From positions 248,001 to 312,000 of the forward strand of contig JACGCK010000006.1 in assembly GCA_014925825.1 (NCBI GenBank): a stretch of 64,000 nt of DNA, in the 5' to 3' direction. The number at the start of each line of letters is the position of its first letter. The stretch's first letter is position 1. This stretch comes from Pholiota molesta (lineage: Eukaryota; Basidiomycota; Agaricomycetes; Agaricales; Strophariaceae). The translations under genes and the position numbers were made by a program. Of this stretch, positions 21,889 through 33,522 are shown piece after piece. The notes beneath the pieces are model-generated. The model had not been told where the DNA came from, did not search any database, and saw only the letters and a program-made list of their open reading frames with translations.

Positions 21889-23875
21889 ATGCCTACCTCC
21901 ACTCGACGTAGTTCTGCAGCTCGACCTGACGAATTTCAAAAGGGCAGCTGACACTGATGGCGACGTCGACCCTCTCGATATCTTGACCCTTCCTCCGCCT
22001 GATGAAACGCCATCCGACCGAGCCGCTAGAGAGCGTCACGAACAAGAAGCGATGCAGAGAAGTCGCGTATCGATGCAGAGCTTAAAGCTGCAAAGGCCTC
22101 CATGAAACGGTATAAAAAGGCGGTCAAAATCCTAGTCTTAGGGCAAGTTTAAGCGGTCAGTATGCTCCAATTTTCTATGATAATTTATGACTGAAGTAGC
22201 TCTGTCAGGCAAGTCCACTACGGTGAAAAGTGATTTCCATATCTAGTATCTGCAATTCACTGTGAATATTCATCAAGAATCCTAGACTTTCAGATGACTT
22301 ATGCTCAAAAATCTTGGTCGGAGGAGCGTCTTTCATGGAAGGCTGTTATCCTCCTTAACCTTGTTCGCTCTGTCAACATTATGACCGACATTCTCGAATC
22401 ACATTTAGATATGACCACTCTGAGCAGCACCAGCAGAATACTCACAGAACATCGGAGTATTCTATTTCGACTTACACCTCTACGCCAATTGAAAAAGATC
22501 TCAAATTGTTTCTTGGCGCAGGCTCCGGCGAGATGGAAGCGACGGATAAACATCGAACGGACGATCTTCAAACCAGCGCCAAACTGGGCGACCAAGAGTT
22601 CTGTTTGCACTCATCGTCAGGCTGGAAGAGTATTCTTGCTCAGATTCGACATCCACAACCCGGAAAGCGGTCCGACTTGCATCGTGTAGCTTATGATGTT
22701 GTCCGAGGGTGCAAGGAAGATATCCAATGGCTGTGGAAGGACACTGTCACTCAAAGAATACTTCACGACCGACACTTGAGACTGGAACATGCATCGGGAT
22801 TGTGAATATATCTACGCGATCAACAGTTCCTCCATCTTACTGACTGTGATTATAGCTTTCTCAACGATGTGGATCGTATAACGGCGTTAGATTACGAACC
22901 TTCTGACCAAGATATCCTTTGTGCAAGACTACGGACAACAGGGGTGCAGGAATATCACTTTACCTTGGATAGAGGTTAGTCAGATCAAACTTCCTACATA
23001 CTCATTCCTCATATACTTGCACAGGGAACGGTGCCCTTTTGGATTGGATTATGTACGACGTTGCTGGTGCGTATTCTTGAAGTTCTTGATTTCATCATCA
23101 TCTGATGTAAGTCCATAGGAATCCGAACATCTGTGCGTTTTTTTAGCCTTTTTCGAGAAGAAGGAAGGTTGTTTTATTCATTTGTCGATCATTCCGTAGA
23201 GGGCGGCCTGGATACCTTATTTCAAGGAAGTCACTGCTCTGATCTTCCTTGCGCCTTTGTCTGGTTTTAATGAACGCCTAGAAGAAGACGACCGCGTCAA
23301 TCGGCTGGAAGACACTCTTGCACTATGGAAAACAATATGCTCTAGCAAATTTCTCGCTGATGTCCAAATAGTAAGTATTTTGCAGTTCTCTCTTTCGCCG
23401 CTAACATTGGATCAGATTCTTTTTATGAACAAGGTAGATATCCTTCGTAAGAAAATCGAGAGGGACAAGGTGCAAGTCAAAAAGTATATCCCTGATTATG
23501 ATAAGCCCAACGACTTCGAGAACGTCATAATGTGTATGTTTTATTTATCTAGGTGTCGGCCAAGGCTGATACGCCTCCGTCAGTTTTTCGTCGCGCCTTC
23601 AAGAAAATTTTTGTCCAAAACACACCATCCGAATTTCCGAAGGGTTTCATGGCACACCTCACATCAGTTATCGTGCGTGTTATAGCTAACGTAACTATCA
23701 TTTTTGTGCGCTTATATGGTGACAACCTCTAGGATAGCAAAGCTACTGCGCAGACCCTCTACGCAGGTAGATCAATTCCTTTGCTATCTTCTTTGCTTCA
23801 TGATCGAAATGCTTACAATCAATAGTGCAAGCTACGATTCTCAGAAATGACTTTTTGGAAGCTGGGCTCATCTAG
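21889..23875 (+). pseudogene. G-protein alpha-like gene with several frame breaks
   Basis: The exons spell an Agaricomycete G-alpha-like protein: RYKKAVKILVLGQ, then ALSGKSTTVK (P-loop, GxxxSGKST), LLNLVRSVNIMTDIL in the helical domain, CARLRTTGVQEYHFTLD near switch I, and FMNKVDILRKKI (NKxD). The C-terminus DSKATAQTLYAV stands where G-alphas have a TCAT-like motif. Switch II reads YDVAGA, not DVGGA or DVGGQ. Frame breaks are visible early (an in-frame stop after the first 20 codons), near 22070, at the P-loop splice junction (about 22147) and near 22485; the exon exit near 23533 is also out of phase. One or two could be sequencing error, but this density exceeds that in neighbouring genes, so decay is plausible. 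Compare the paralogue at 33.5 kb. Ends were set from the Kozak-like ATG and the last family-like exon. Confidence 0.65.
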
Positions 23876-24353
23876 GCTGAGGCCTACGATCTTATCAAAA
23901 TATGACAACTATTGGAATAGTATAACGTAATTAATGTGTACCTCGAAATTGTTGCACAAGGGCTATGTAAGATACGATGCCTTGTTGTATTTGTTTGAGG
24001 TTATGTCTTTTTAATTATTGCATTATGCATATGTATTTAAATTGTGGAAGGCTGAAGCTGTGTGTTTTTACCATCCTTGGAAGGCAAAGCGCCGGTCAGC
24101 GGTCAGGGTTAACTTTACAGAAAGTGGACTAAATAGTGCTATTGGTCATTATAATAAAATATCTGATATGCGACAAGTCTGATCCCTGTATTATCTCAGC
24201 CTGCAGATTCGTAGTTTTTTTCGTAGTTTTTTTTTGTCTCTGACATGTGCTCTATGTATCTGACATTTTCCAAAAAGAAAAGAAAATGATTGGTAGGAAT
24301 AAATACATTGAACAATGAGCATCCTAAGTATGTTGGAGGTTGGATCAGCGAAT
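23876..24353. other. convergent intergenic gap
   Basis: About 480 bp of AT-rich DNA between two converging genes, with poly-T runs at 24216-24236. It should hold both 3' ends; nothing else is seen. Confidence 0.45.
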
Positions 24354-26309
24354 TCAAAGCTCGATGGCACTTCCTCTTCTTGGAATATCCTTACGCTTCT
24401 CATAGATATCGAACTTAGGGAGAGTACCTGCTGCTTGCAACGCTTGAGAAACCTTCTCGGCACCCGCCATTACGCGAAGCAAATTGGCGCCTGTGAGGCC
24501 AGCGAGCTCATATTTAGTCCATCCGCGACGATAGAGTTCAGCAACCTTCCGGGATACGCATGATTAGTCGGTGTATTTACTCCACTTGAGTTATTCTTAA
24601 AGCTCACCAAAGCAGGGTATTTGGATACGTCTTCAAGACCGACAGGAACTTCGCCAATACCATCGAAGTCGCTGCCTAGACCGACACTAAAAGGGACCAT
24701 TCAAGTAAGCTGCTACGGTTTTCTCATGAGATTAGTTCCCCACTTACTGTGCTTTCCCGGCGATGTCGGCGATATGGCTAACATGGTCAGCAACAGATTG
24801 AACCGTTGCATTCCCAGGAACAGCAACAAAGTATGGGGCGAAGTTTACCTATTTAAAAACATATCAATTTTATTGGAATCATTGCTTCACAAGAGATTTT
24901 ACTGACCATGACCACTGCATCAGTCTGGTTTTCTGCAGTTCCAATGAGTTTAAGGATATCATCGGGAACATTGCGCGGAACATTATGGACGGCTCGCGCT
25001 GAAGAGTGTGACCAAATGACAGGCGCTTTGGTGACAGCAAGTGCTTGCTTCGCAGTGGCATCTGAAGTATGTGAGAGATCGACGAGGACGCCTAGGCGAT
25101 TCATTTCCTCGATCAGTGCTTCGCCCAATTTGCTATGAGAAAGTTAAGTAAGGAAGTATTCATGATAGGTAGGGCCTTGAAATAAATGCTTCTAAAGAAC
25201 ATACCTTAGACCTCCGTGCAGTGGGATAATTCCAGGATTAATTCCACATGAATCGGCGAATGCATTGTGGCAGCTATGGGTCAAAGTAACATATCTGACA
25301 CCAAGGGTGTGGAATTGCCGAAGGACTGCAATGGAGTTTCCGAGCTGATGTGCGCTGCATACAAGAGGGTTTAGACTCAAAACAGCTCGACAATAAATAA
25401 CCCAGACCGACGTACCCTTCAATTCCAATTAGACTGGCAATCTTGCCTCCCGCGATGGCACTCTTGACCTGATTAGATGTCAGAGCCAAGGCAAAGGTCT
25501 GAGGATAACCTTATCAGTGACGATTCGATAAATAGGATAAGGTAAGTGCCCACTTCAGGGTATTTAGCAATCAATAACTTGGAAACATCAATTTGCTCCA
25601 GTGTATCACTGCAGACCTCTTTCAATCACTCGTTGAATTCACCAAAAAATCATTCCTTACCGAACACGCCAGGATGCTGTGAGGAAATTTTTTGATTCAA
25701 TCGCTGGGCAGGAGACATATGCAGACCTATGCGACAGATCGAATAAGAATCACCTTTCTTGGACCTATAATGTGATGAAGGCTTACCAGAAAAATCCGCC
25801 GACTCTGCCCTCCCTAAGGCGAGGAATATCCACATGTCCAGGCATGGTCGACAACAAGTCAATAGCCGACACATTGTTCGCAAAAGCACTGCGAACAAGG
25901 ATAGGAAGGTCTGGAGGAAGAAATAAGAACCGATTGTTCTGGAGAATAAATAGGAAAGAAATTTCACCTATGTGACCGTCCTGTGAAAGAATATTAAGCA
26001 TGAATCCTGCCATGTCATAATCAGTTGGCTTACAATGACAGGGGCCTTTTCAAGTATAGCCAGAGCAGCAAGCTCTGGATCCTTAGGAAGAGTACCAAGC
26101 CAAGGAGCAAGAGCATCCCCAAACACTTTCCTGAATCCGACAAGAATAACTACCGCAGAGACGAAGAGCACCAATAGCAAGCTCCAAATAGTGACTCGCG
26201 CCTTGGTATTGGGGTGTGCTGGCTCTCGGTTACTGTCGCCGCGCTCGGCGCTTTCGCCCAGCAAGGGCGTCCTATCCGAGGCGGAATGGCGGTTTCCATT
26301 AGATGACAT
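24354..26309 (-). CDS. membrane-anchored dipeptidase, peptidase family M19 (renal dipeptidase type)
   Basis: About 11 exons. The start at 26309 is followed by a polar segment, then a single helix [20 protein letters not shown], giving a type II anchor. The M19 zinc ligands are all in place: DGHIDLP (H-x-D), LIGIEG (bridging Glu), [24 protein letters not shown] and GLGSDFDG (Asp). Other family blocks are [19 protein letters not shown] and RNVPDDIL. The C-terminus [17 protein letters not shown] ends at 24354 after a dibasic [10 protein letters not shown]19 enzymes hydrolyse dipeptides and related amides outside the cell or in the secretory path. No frame break was found. The short exon carrying DGHID (between 26030 and 25900) is separated by small introns but phases agree. 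Confidence 0.92.
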
Positions 26310-26986
26310 TGTGGGGGTTGACGAAGAAGCGAGGATGCGCTGAATGACAGAAAAATTAGTACTTGCGCCGCGGACGTGCAGGCTGCCTTTCGTCTGTGTT
26401 CGTGCGAGCTTTCTAGGAAGGGCTTTCTGTGCGTGGCCTGAGACCGGCTGGACTCGGATACACGTTTCCACCAAGGTTGGCGATGTGTGCCCTCTTCGTT
26501 ATCGGAAGAGCTGGAACTTGAGGACGAAGAACTTGATGAACTTGATGACTTGCTTTGACTTGCTGCTGCTTCACACCATAATAAGCTCTGGGACCGCTCT
26601 GGGACAATTTCATCATGTCATGGGCCCCGAAATGACGAATTGTGCCAAGAAAAGACCATCGCCATGCGTGTGTGAGACGAGGCAGGCTGTAACTTGTTGT
26701 GCGCGAGGATAACATTGCACAATACGTCTTTCATCTCACGTAGATTGATTATTCATGCGGTCTTTTTGCCGATGATTAGGGAGATCCAGAGTGAAGAAAG
26801 TTGTATACGAATTACAATACATCGTCCACGTCCATCCTCAACGAACGCGGAGCGTAACAGACAGGGTAATAATAGATAAGTAAGTGCAAACAACAGCGGG
26901 ATATGTGGGATGCGAGGGGAAACTAAGATCAGTCTACGAAATGGCCGGTTCTACTTTTTTGAACAATAACACGACATGAAAGTAGC
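26310..26986. other. intergenic, no gene recognised
   Basis: About 680 bp between two genes on the same strand. Open frames here run antisense or upstream of the dipeptidase start and have no motif. It should contain the dipeptidase promoter. Confidence 0.45.
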
Positions 26987-29035
26987 TTACGCCTTGACCT
27001 TGCCGATCACAGCGTCAGGAGCGTATCGGGGGATGACCTTGGGGTCGTGCAGCATGTTGAACTCCTCAGTAGCATCGCGACCAGCGTATAGAAGGATGGC
27101 CTTCTCGCCTCCTGGGTGGTCAGGAAGGAACTGGAGGAATTAATAAATTAGAAACACGTATCATGCAGGTGTTTAAAGTTAGATACTCACAGCAGTGACA
27201 TCGAGGACTTGTCCGTCAATGATGACCCAGACATCGTCCTTCTTGTTGTGCTTGGCGACCTCATCGATGGTGTACGCACCAGATGCGGCCTTGCCAGCAG
27301 GGGCAGCAGCGGGGGCTGAAGGAGCGGTGGTAGCAGCTGGTGATGAACCCGAGCTGAGTTGACCAACGAGTGCACCCAGACGTCCACCAGCCTTCTGCAC
27401 AGCAGCAGACGTGGTCTGAAGGAGGTAAGCAGCGGCAGAGTCACCAGATACACGACCGAAAACGACGCATCCTAACAGCGATGAACCGCCGAGACGGTTG
27501 GCACCGTGCACACCGCCGGCAACCTCACCAGATGCGAAGAGACCAGCGATGGGCTTGCCGTTCTGCCCAATGACGCGGGATTCAGGGTCGATCTCGAGAC
27601 CACCCATGGTGTAGTGGAGGACGGGGGTCATGACAGCGACATGGAAGACATCGTCGAACTTCCATTCACCTTGGAAGAACTTCTTGCCGAAGGGGTCTTT
27701 CTTGGTGCGTACAACTTGGTTGTAATCATCGAAGGTCTTCTTAAGGGTAGCGGGGGAAGACCGAACTCTTTAGCGAGAGCATCTCCGCTCTCGAAGCGCT
27801 TCATCAGGCCACGGCCGACGTAATGCTTGCAATGCCATTCAATCTCCTTGGAGGCGGGGCCGTTGAGAACGAGGCGGATGGGGTACTATGAAGAAAGGAT
27901 CAGCATGTCGGGTGTATACAGAACAAAAATAGCACACACCTTCTTGTTTTCCCAAATCTTGCCAGTGACGAAGTCACGATGTTGAAGCTCATCGACGAAA
28001 CGACTTCCAGTGTTGTCGAGGAGGAGACCACCAACACCACGGAGGGCCTCGGCAGCCAAGAACTTAACCTTGGCGTCAGGCTCCTTGGGGTCAACCAAAC
28101 CGGTAGGGTGAACCTGAACCTTCTCGAGATCGATGGCACTGGCACCGATGGCAAGGGCGAGCTTTTGTCCATCACCAGTGCAATGCTCGCCGTTGGTGGT
28201 GGGGAGATCCCAGTACTCTGGGCGGTACTTCTTGAGAAGGGAGTTCTCGGTGAAATCGGCAGCATAGCCGCCAGTGGCGAGGATGACAGGACCGTATGCG
28301 GTCTCAGTTTTTCCGGCACGTTCGTATTCAACACCAACAACGGAGCCAGACTCATCCTTGACAATCTTGGTGACGCGCGCCTTCTTCAGGATCTTGACAC
28401 GGTCTGGGTCGCTGACGGCGAGGTCCTCCAGACGCTCCATTTGAGCATAGGTGATAACCTACGGAAATAGACAATGTGGTGAGAAACGAGACGGAAATAG
28501 AGCGGAAGCGGAATGTAATTGACATACCATGCCAGGGAATTGGGCGTCTCCGCGGTGAGTGCGGGGCTGGCTGTGGCCACCGAGACGGGAGACCTTGGAG
28601 AGATCTAGACCGAATTTGTTCTGGAGCCAGTTGACGGCATCACCTGAGCGCCCTGTGAGGACCTCAATAAGGTCGTCACGAGCGAGTTCACGAGCCTTGG
28701 GGAGGAGCATGGTAAATATGAGGATACGGGTAGAAGGGTAGAAGAAGAGACCGGGAACATACGGATTTCTTGGTATCCTCGAAGAAGATCTTAGCAGTGT
28801 CAGGGATGTTGAGGTCCCTTTGAGAGTTGGTCCCGGCACCGTTGATACCAGAGGTTGCCTTTGTAGAGTTGCCACCCATGAAACTGAGAAACCAAATGAG
28901 CGCTGGCAAAAAGGATAGACCTGTGAAAACTTACCCTTGCTTATCGAGGAGTAGGACGTTGGCACCACGCTCAAGGAGAGTGTGGGCGGCAGAGAGACCT
29001 GCGAGACCGCCTCCGACGACGATGACCTGAGCCAT
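26987..29035 (-). CDS. FAD-dependent fumarate reductase fused to a cytochrome b5 domain
   Basis: Six exons from ATG 29035. The N-terminus VIVVGGGLAGLSAAHTLLE is the FAD-binding GxGxxG fold. The succinate dehydrogenase/fumarate reductase flavoprotein blocks follow: GGNSTKATSGINGAGT, RLGGHSQPRTHRG (substrate His/Arg), VILATGGYA, HPTGLVDP, and LHYTMGGLEID with GEVAGGVHGANRLGG. An Ala/Pro linker leads to a C-terminal cytochrome b5 domain with the heme motif FLPDHPGGEKAILLYAGRDAT. Yeast Osm1/Frd1 reduce fumarate to succinate to reoxidise FADH2 or NADH; the b5 domain suggests an added electron route. There is no clear N-terminal targeting signal. One base is missing at the G5 run 27752-27756 (coding strand CCCCC): FGLPP must continue ATLKKTFDDYNQ in the next frame. 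Confidence 0.92.
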
Positions 29036-30071
29036 TATAGATATGTAGGTAAAGATGGGAGTAAGTGGGATATCGGAAGTCAAGGTCTGGGACGAGCGGG
29101 AGGACGATCTCTTATAGTCGTTGCATCACGGGGTACCAAGTCCCGAGTTGCGGAACACATGTGAAATCCACCCCACCCCCGTCTTCCGGGATCCCGGCCG
29201 AGCTCCGCCCGCCCATCCCGGCTTGCACAGTTACCGAGCACGTCTCATAGAAGATCGACCATACTTTCCAGCCTTCCACCACTGCGGATAGTTTAGGAGA
29301 AACGGAGGAAGAGTGGGTGTTCGCAGCCAGCATGCGGCGTTAATCTAAAGACCGGATGCCTGAACTTGGCCTGAGCTGAATGCTCTGAAAATCCCCCGTA
29401 TTCTTACGTTGGCAACATATTGAAATAAAATTCTGGTTCAATTCTAGTGCCACGGTGGGCTCTTATTTAGAGCAGAGTTGATTTGGGAGGTTTATTCGTG
29501 GCACTGAGTACTTCTGAATCTGCCGTCACTGTCGAAGAGTCCAGACAAAACATACATTTGCCATCTTTAAGAATGCACATGAGAGCTTCTAGTCTCTGAA
29601 GAACAATTTTGCAGCGGATTCGTGTATTCAAATGCGAATGAAGGCAGTATACTACCAGGATATGCCACATAACATCGAGGTAAGTAGGAGTAAAGGAAGT
29701 AAGTTATGGCAGTGTTGAGCTCAAAGCCAGCCAATAGGAGCACCGCCGGATGTCACTAGCTATTTCCTGGTTTAGAGCCAGGATATGATAGAAGACAGTA
29801 GTGATTGGCTTTATTTATCATGCAAATACAGGAGGAAGATTGAGGAACGCCACAAGCAGGTGAAAATGATACACAAACCGACAGACCATCTGCTCTCAAT
29901 CATGGATATATTCTATTTCCTGACTTCATGATGTGCATTGCGCGCCGAAGAACCGATCTCAAAATAAATCTACACAATACTTGAGCTATCTCGAACTCTG
30001 AGCAGCTCTGAGCCAACGACTAAATTATCTCATCTACATATTGCATCTACTGGTAAGGAGACTTGGGAAGA
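29036..30071. other. intergenic, no gene recognised
   Basis: About 1.0 kb between the kinase stop and the fumarate reductase start. A GC-rich block at 29160-29230 lies close to the reductase start and may be promoter. The rest is AT-rich with no credible exon. Confidence 0.5.
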
Positions 30072-31334
30072 TTATATTTTCCTTCCTCCAACCTCTTTGA
30101 TCACCTCGCAACATCGCTCAACAGCTTCGTTCATGGAAATATTTAAGCTCTCTAGCAAGACCAACCCCTCGACCTTGTTTGTGGGTTTTCCGTGCTCCAC
30201 ATCACCGTTTTCAAACACGTCCTTGTGGGCCTCGACGTACGCCGGGTAGACGATATCTTCCCAGTATCCTGGAGGGTCGCGCCAGAATGTTCCTTCTGGA
30301 TCGGATTGAACTCCAAGAGACGGTATCGCGAGTGACGACGAGTACGCGGTGTTATTTCGATTCAATTTAGCATGACGCAGGTCGAACAGATCACCAACGA
30401 CACGTCAAGGATGTGGATCAGAGGGGAAAAGAAGGGAGAAGGTAGTCAGGGTTGCAAACTTGATCAAAGAAAAAAACACGGGCATGGGGACGGACGGGGA
30501 GTGGCTGATATTGGCATGGAAATTTCTTACCAGCGGTGTGATATCCACTTCGCTCTTCCCGACGTTTCTTGAGGACATCATGAGGAACACGCAACATTAT
30601 CCGCACGTCTAATTGATCTATGACGTCCTGTAGTCAATATGAACAAAAAAGCGATCAAAATGACGAATCAACAATCCGACGCTTCAGTCAGATGGGCACC
30701 TCTAGAAAAGACTCGACAAAGGAATTTCATGAAGACCTACCGGATGCCAGTACAACAAAAATCCATCGACCAGGCCCCACACGACCCTTTCGTGGCCGCT
30801 AGTCGCGCGCTCTTTCTTCAGCTTCTCGAATTCTGCTCTCCACTTGTCGCGGACGGCGTCGTCGAGGGCAATCTCTTTCTGTACGTTGAGGTGGTCATGG
30901 CTGTGGTGGTCCGGTGGGATTTCACCCGTCTCCTTCACGAGCTTGAGGAATTTGATGAAGCGGTCCCATGAGATGGCGCCAGCCGGCGCGTCCCAGTCCT
31001 GGACTTTGTGCACGGGATGATAGGGGACGAGCTCTTGCGGCTATGGGACGGGCGCCTATATGAGATGGGAATGTCAAAGCGCAGAGTGCACTACGCACGG
31101 GAGCAAAGTCCTGACGACGTTATGAGATCAGATGACGTGGAGAGTGGGATGCAGAATAGCCTACGTCCTGGTGGATAATAACGCTGTCCGGCAAAATGTT
31201 CCTGAGATGCTTGGCAAGGGTGGTCTTGCCCGAGCAGGTTGCGCCTCTAATGGATGGTCGGTGAGAGTGTGGGATGTTGGGGCGAAGAGCACGCACCCAA
31301 CGCCGACCAGAATCACCTTTGTCTTCGCAGCCAT
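30072..31334 (-). CDS. NRK1: nicotinamide riboside kinase
   Basis: The start at 31334 leads into VILVGVGGATCSGKTTLAKH, a P-loop (Walker A, GATCSGKT). Next comes LPDSVIIHQDDFAP with the Asp that binds ribose, and ISWDRFIKFL, then the helix KWRAEFEKLKK and VVWGLVDGFLLYW. A later exon gives DVRIMLRVPHDVLKKRR, a lid Arg region, ending in SGYHTA. The last exon has FWRDPPGYWEDIVYPAYVE, diagnostic of NRK. The enzyme phosphorylates nicotinamide riboside to NMN for NAD+ salvage. The intron before the last exon is long for this window (about 230 nt) and may hide another small exon. It is divergent from the LEA-like gene across 156 bp, so the two probably share a promoter. Confidence 0.9.
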
Positions 31335-31490
31335 TCGTCGTGAACAAGATGCAATCTGATCAGACGAACCGATAAGTCGATGCTCACGTGCGCAATGAGA
31401 CTCTATGACATCATGTCTGAGCATGCGTCATTGGCGTGTTCGCTGAACGGTATAAGATTCAAAATGCCTTGACCTCCCACACCTACCGCC

Positions 31491-32323
31491 ATGTATCGTT
31501 CACAAGCCATCCGTCTTGCGCGCGCCAACGCCAGGCCCATATACGCTCCATCCACTGTGAGTTACACTTGGTATTCATGACTGCGCATCACTCATAGTGT
31601 TTCAGGTCACCCGCGCGTACAATGTACAAACCTCGTCTCAATCTCCACCTCCTAAAAAGCCGAATCCTGACAATACCCTTCTCTACGTGGCGCTTGGACT
31701 GGCTGCCGCGGGGGGCGCATACTTTTATTTCAACAACCCCGAAGATGTGAAGGACCTGAAAGATCGAGCCCAGCGAGAAGCCACCGAACTGAAACAGAAA
31801 GGCAAAGACACTGTCGAAGACGCGCAGAACAAGGCAGACCAGTTAAAGGTAGGATGTTGCCCTCAGTCCTTTGCCATTCTATTTATCGCGTTCTCCATAT
31901 TAGTCTCAAAGCCAAGACAAGATTAACGCTGAAAAATTTAGGGTGGAATCTGCTGCGTCTAAAGGCGAGAAGGAACTACGCACAGAAGGTCGCAGTATTG
32001 CAGAAGACGCCGAGGTCAAGTACGACAGTGCCAAAGATGCCACCAAAGACAAGCTGTTGCAAGCACGCGACTCGACAGAGCGGTACTATAATGAAACAGT
32101 ATCAGCTGTTGACCAAAAAGCCGCTGAGGCACGCGAAGCAGCGAATAAGAAGGCTGAAGAAGCGAAGCAAAGTTGGTACAGCTGGCTTGGATGGGGGAAA
32201 TCGAGCGTGGAGAATGGCGCACACAAGGTGGAGTCTGAGGCTGACCGCATGAAGAGAGAAGCCGCTGAACAAGTGGCTGATGCGGCGCAAACGGTGCGGG
32301 CACGCGCTGAAAAATCAGCTTAA
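31491..32323 (+). CDS. putative mitochondrial LEA-like helical protein with one membrane segment
   Basis: Three exons (31491-31556, 31606-31848, 31922-32323) give 236 residues. The N-terminus MYRSQAIRLARANARP is Arg-rich without acids, like a mitochondrial presequence. It is followed by a hydrophobic helix NTLLYVALGLAAAGGAYFYF. The remainder is one long run of Ala/Lys/Glu-rich amphipathic helix with 11-residue-like periods (KDRAQREATELKQKGKDT, AEAREAANKKAEEAKQSW, EADRMKREAAEQVADAAQ), as in LEA group 3 or apolipoprotein-like proteins. A WYSWLGWGK aromatic patch interrupts it. Such proteins usually protect membranes during drying or stress, or organise inner-membrane structure; neither is shown here. 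The third-exon acceptor is set by the phase that keeps INAEKFRVESA in frame. Confidence 0.75.
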
Positions 32324-33522
32324 AGTCATCGCCTCTCACAGATTTCCGGACATTTCGACTTGTACTTACCTTCAATGTATTTTTTCTTGTATCGCCGTGA
32401 TTGGAGTAAGCTTGTTCTCATTATTCGGATAGACATTGCGTGTCAATTTCTTTTGAACGGCCGAAGAAACAGTCAGGAATCTCTCAAGGAATAATTGGTA
32501 ACAAAAGGTGGCGGACACATCAGACAGCGTTGTTCGCGAAAGAGAGAGACGAGTGATGATCAAAGGCTTCGAGTAATTCAGATATCATCGCACGCTTGGG
32601 GCTGCTTTGCCAGAGTCAAGAGTGTGCTGGTCATGAGCAACATGATTGACAAGCGAGAGGTGAGCTTGTGGACGAGTTCTATTATAGTCTTGTTTTTTTT
32701 TTTTTCAAGCGCTTGAAATGATGGGCATGTCGCTTTCACCCGAAATAGCTGTGTTGGCCGTTGCAGATCTGTCCAAAGGTCGTCACGGCCAGTCATGAGC
32801 CAGAGAAGCACGCCAAACTATTGTGGGGATGAGAGCCTCTCCCACATTATGAGTTGTCATTATTGATAAGTAGCTTGCAGAGATATTGAACTTGGGAACC
32901 CTTGGGAAGTTACATCTGCCGCAGCGTCCAGGGGGTGGCGAAAATGCCAGCGCTTTGAACTTGAGCGAATGGAGAAACATCGCATCTAGCATAGCTTTGT
33001 GATAGCGTAGGCAGGCGTAGACCAAGCGTATTAGCCATCATGATTTGGAACAGGGTCGTTCGAGGCAATTATCCGGGATTCGAATGAGTCTGTGGCCGAG
33101 GGTGTCGAGATGTGTGGCGGGCCAATTCCCACGGTGATGTGGATGCGAATAGCGACGCCCTGGTCGACGGCCGCAGTGCGTCGACAGTGCGCTCGGAGCG
33201 ACGCACGCACGGCGGCTTTGCCATTCTTGATCTGTTGCGTGGTTCTTGGGCTGTGGATATGTTCTATCTGTGGGCATCAGCCTTGGAATGGCATCTTGCA
33301 TCACGGCAAATCTGACACGATCCAGAAGATGAGCACCCTGCGACTGGGGCCGATCCGGATTCTCATGGCTATTATAATGGTACCTATCTGACTTTCTTTA
33401 GGCTTTTTCTTTTCCTCCACAGCAGATCCTTCCCCTCTTGGCTATTTATCTCCGTACCGTTCAATTCAACTAGGGTCCTGTCCTTCTTAAACTCTCTCCA
33501 GCTGCCTCTCTGTGCAACCCCC
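32324..33522. other. intergenic, no gene recognised
   Basis: About 1.2 kb. It holds a T11-12 tract at 32693-32705 and short overlapping open frames at 33038-33391 on both strands that lack motifs or splice support. The promoter of the G-alpha gene should be at the right end, including a pyrimidine-rich stretch at 33400-33520. Confidence 0.5.

Noticed and set aside
27900..28470. Long open frames on the plus strand opposite the fumarate reductase
   Set aside because: They are shadows produced by the biased codon use of the real minus-strand exons.
33038..33391. Overlapping open frames of 88-99 codons on both strands in the gap before the G-alpha gene
   Set aside because: No motif, no splice support and no neighbour in the same frame; likely random frames in GC-richer DNA.
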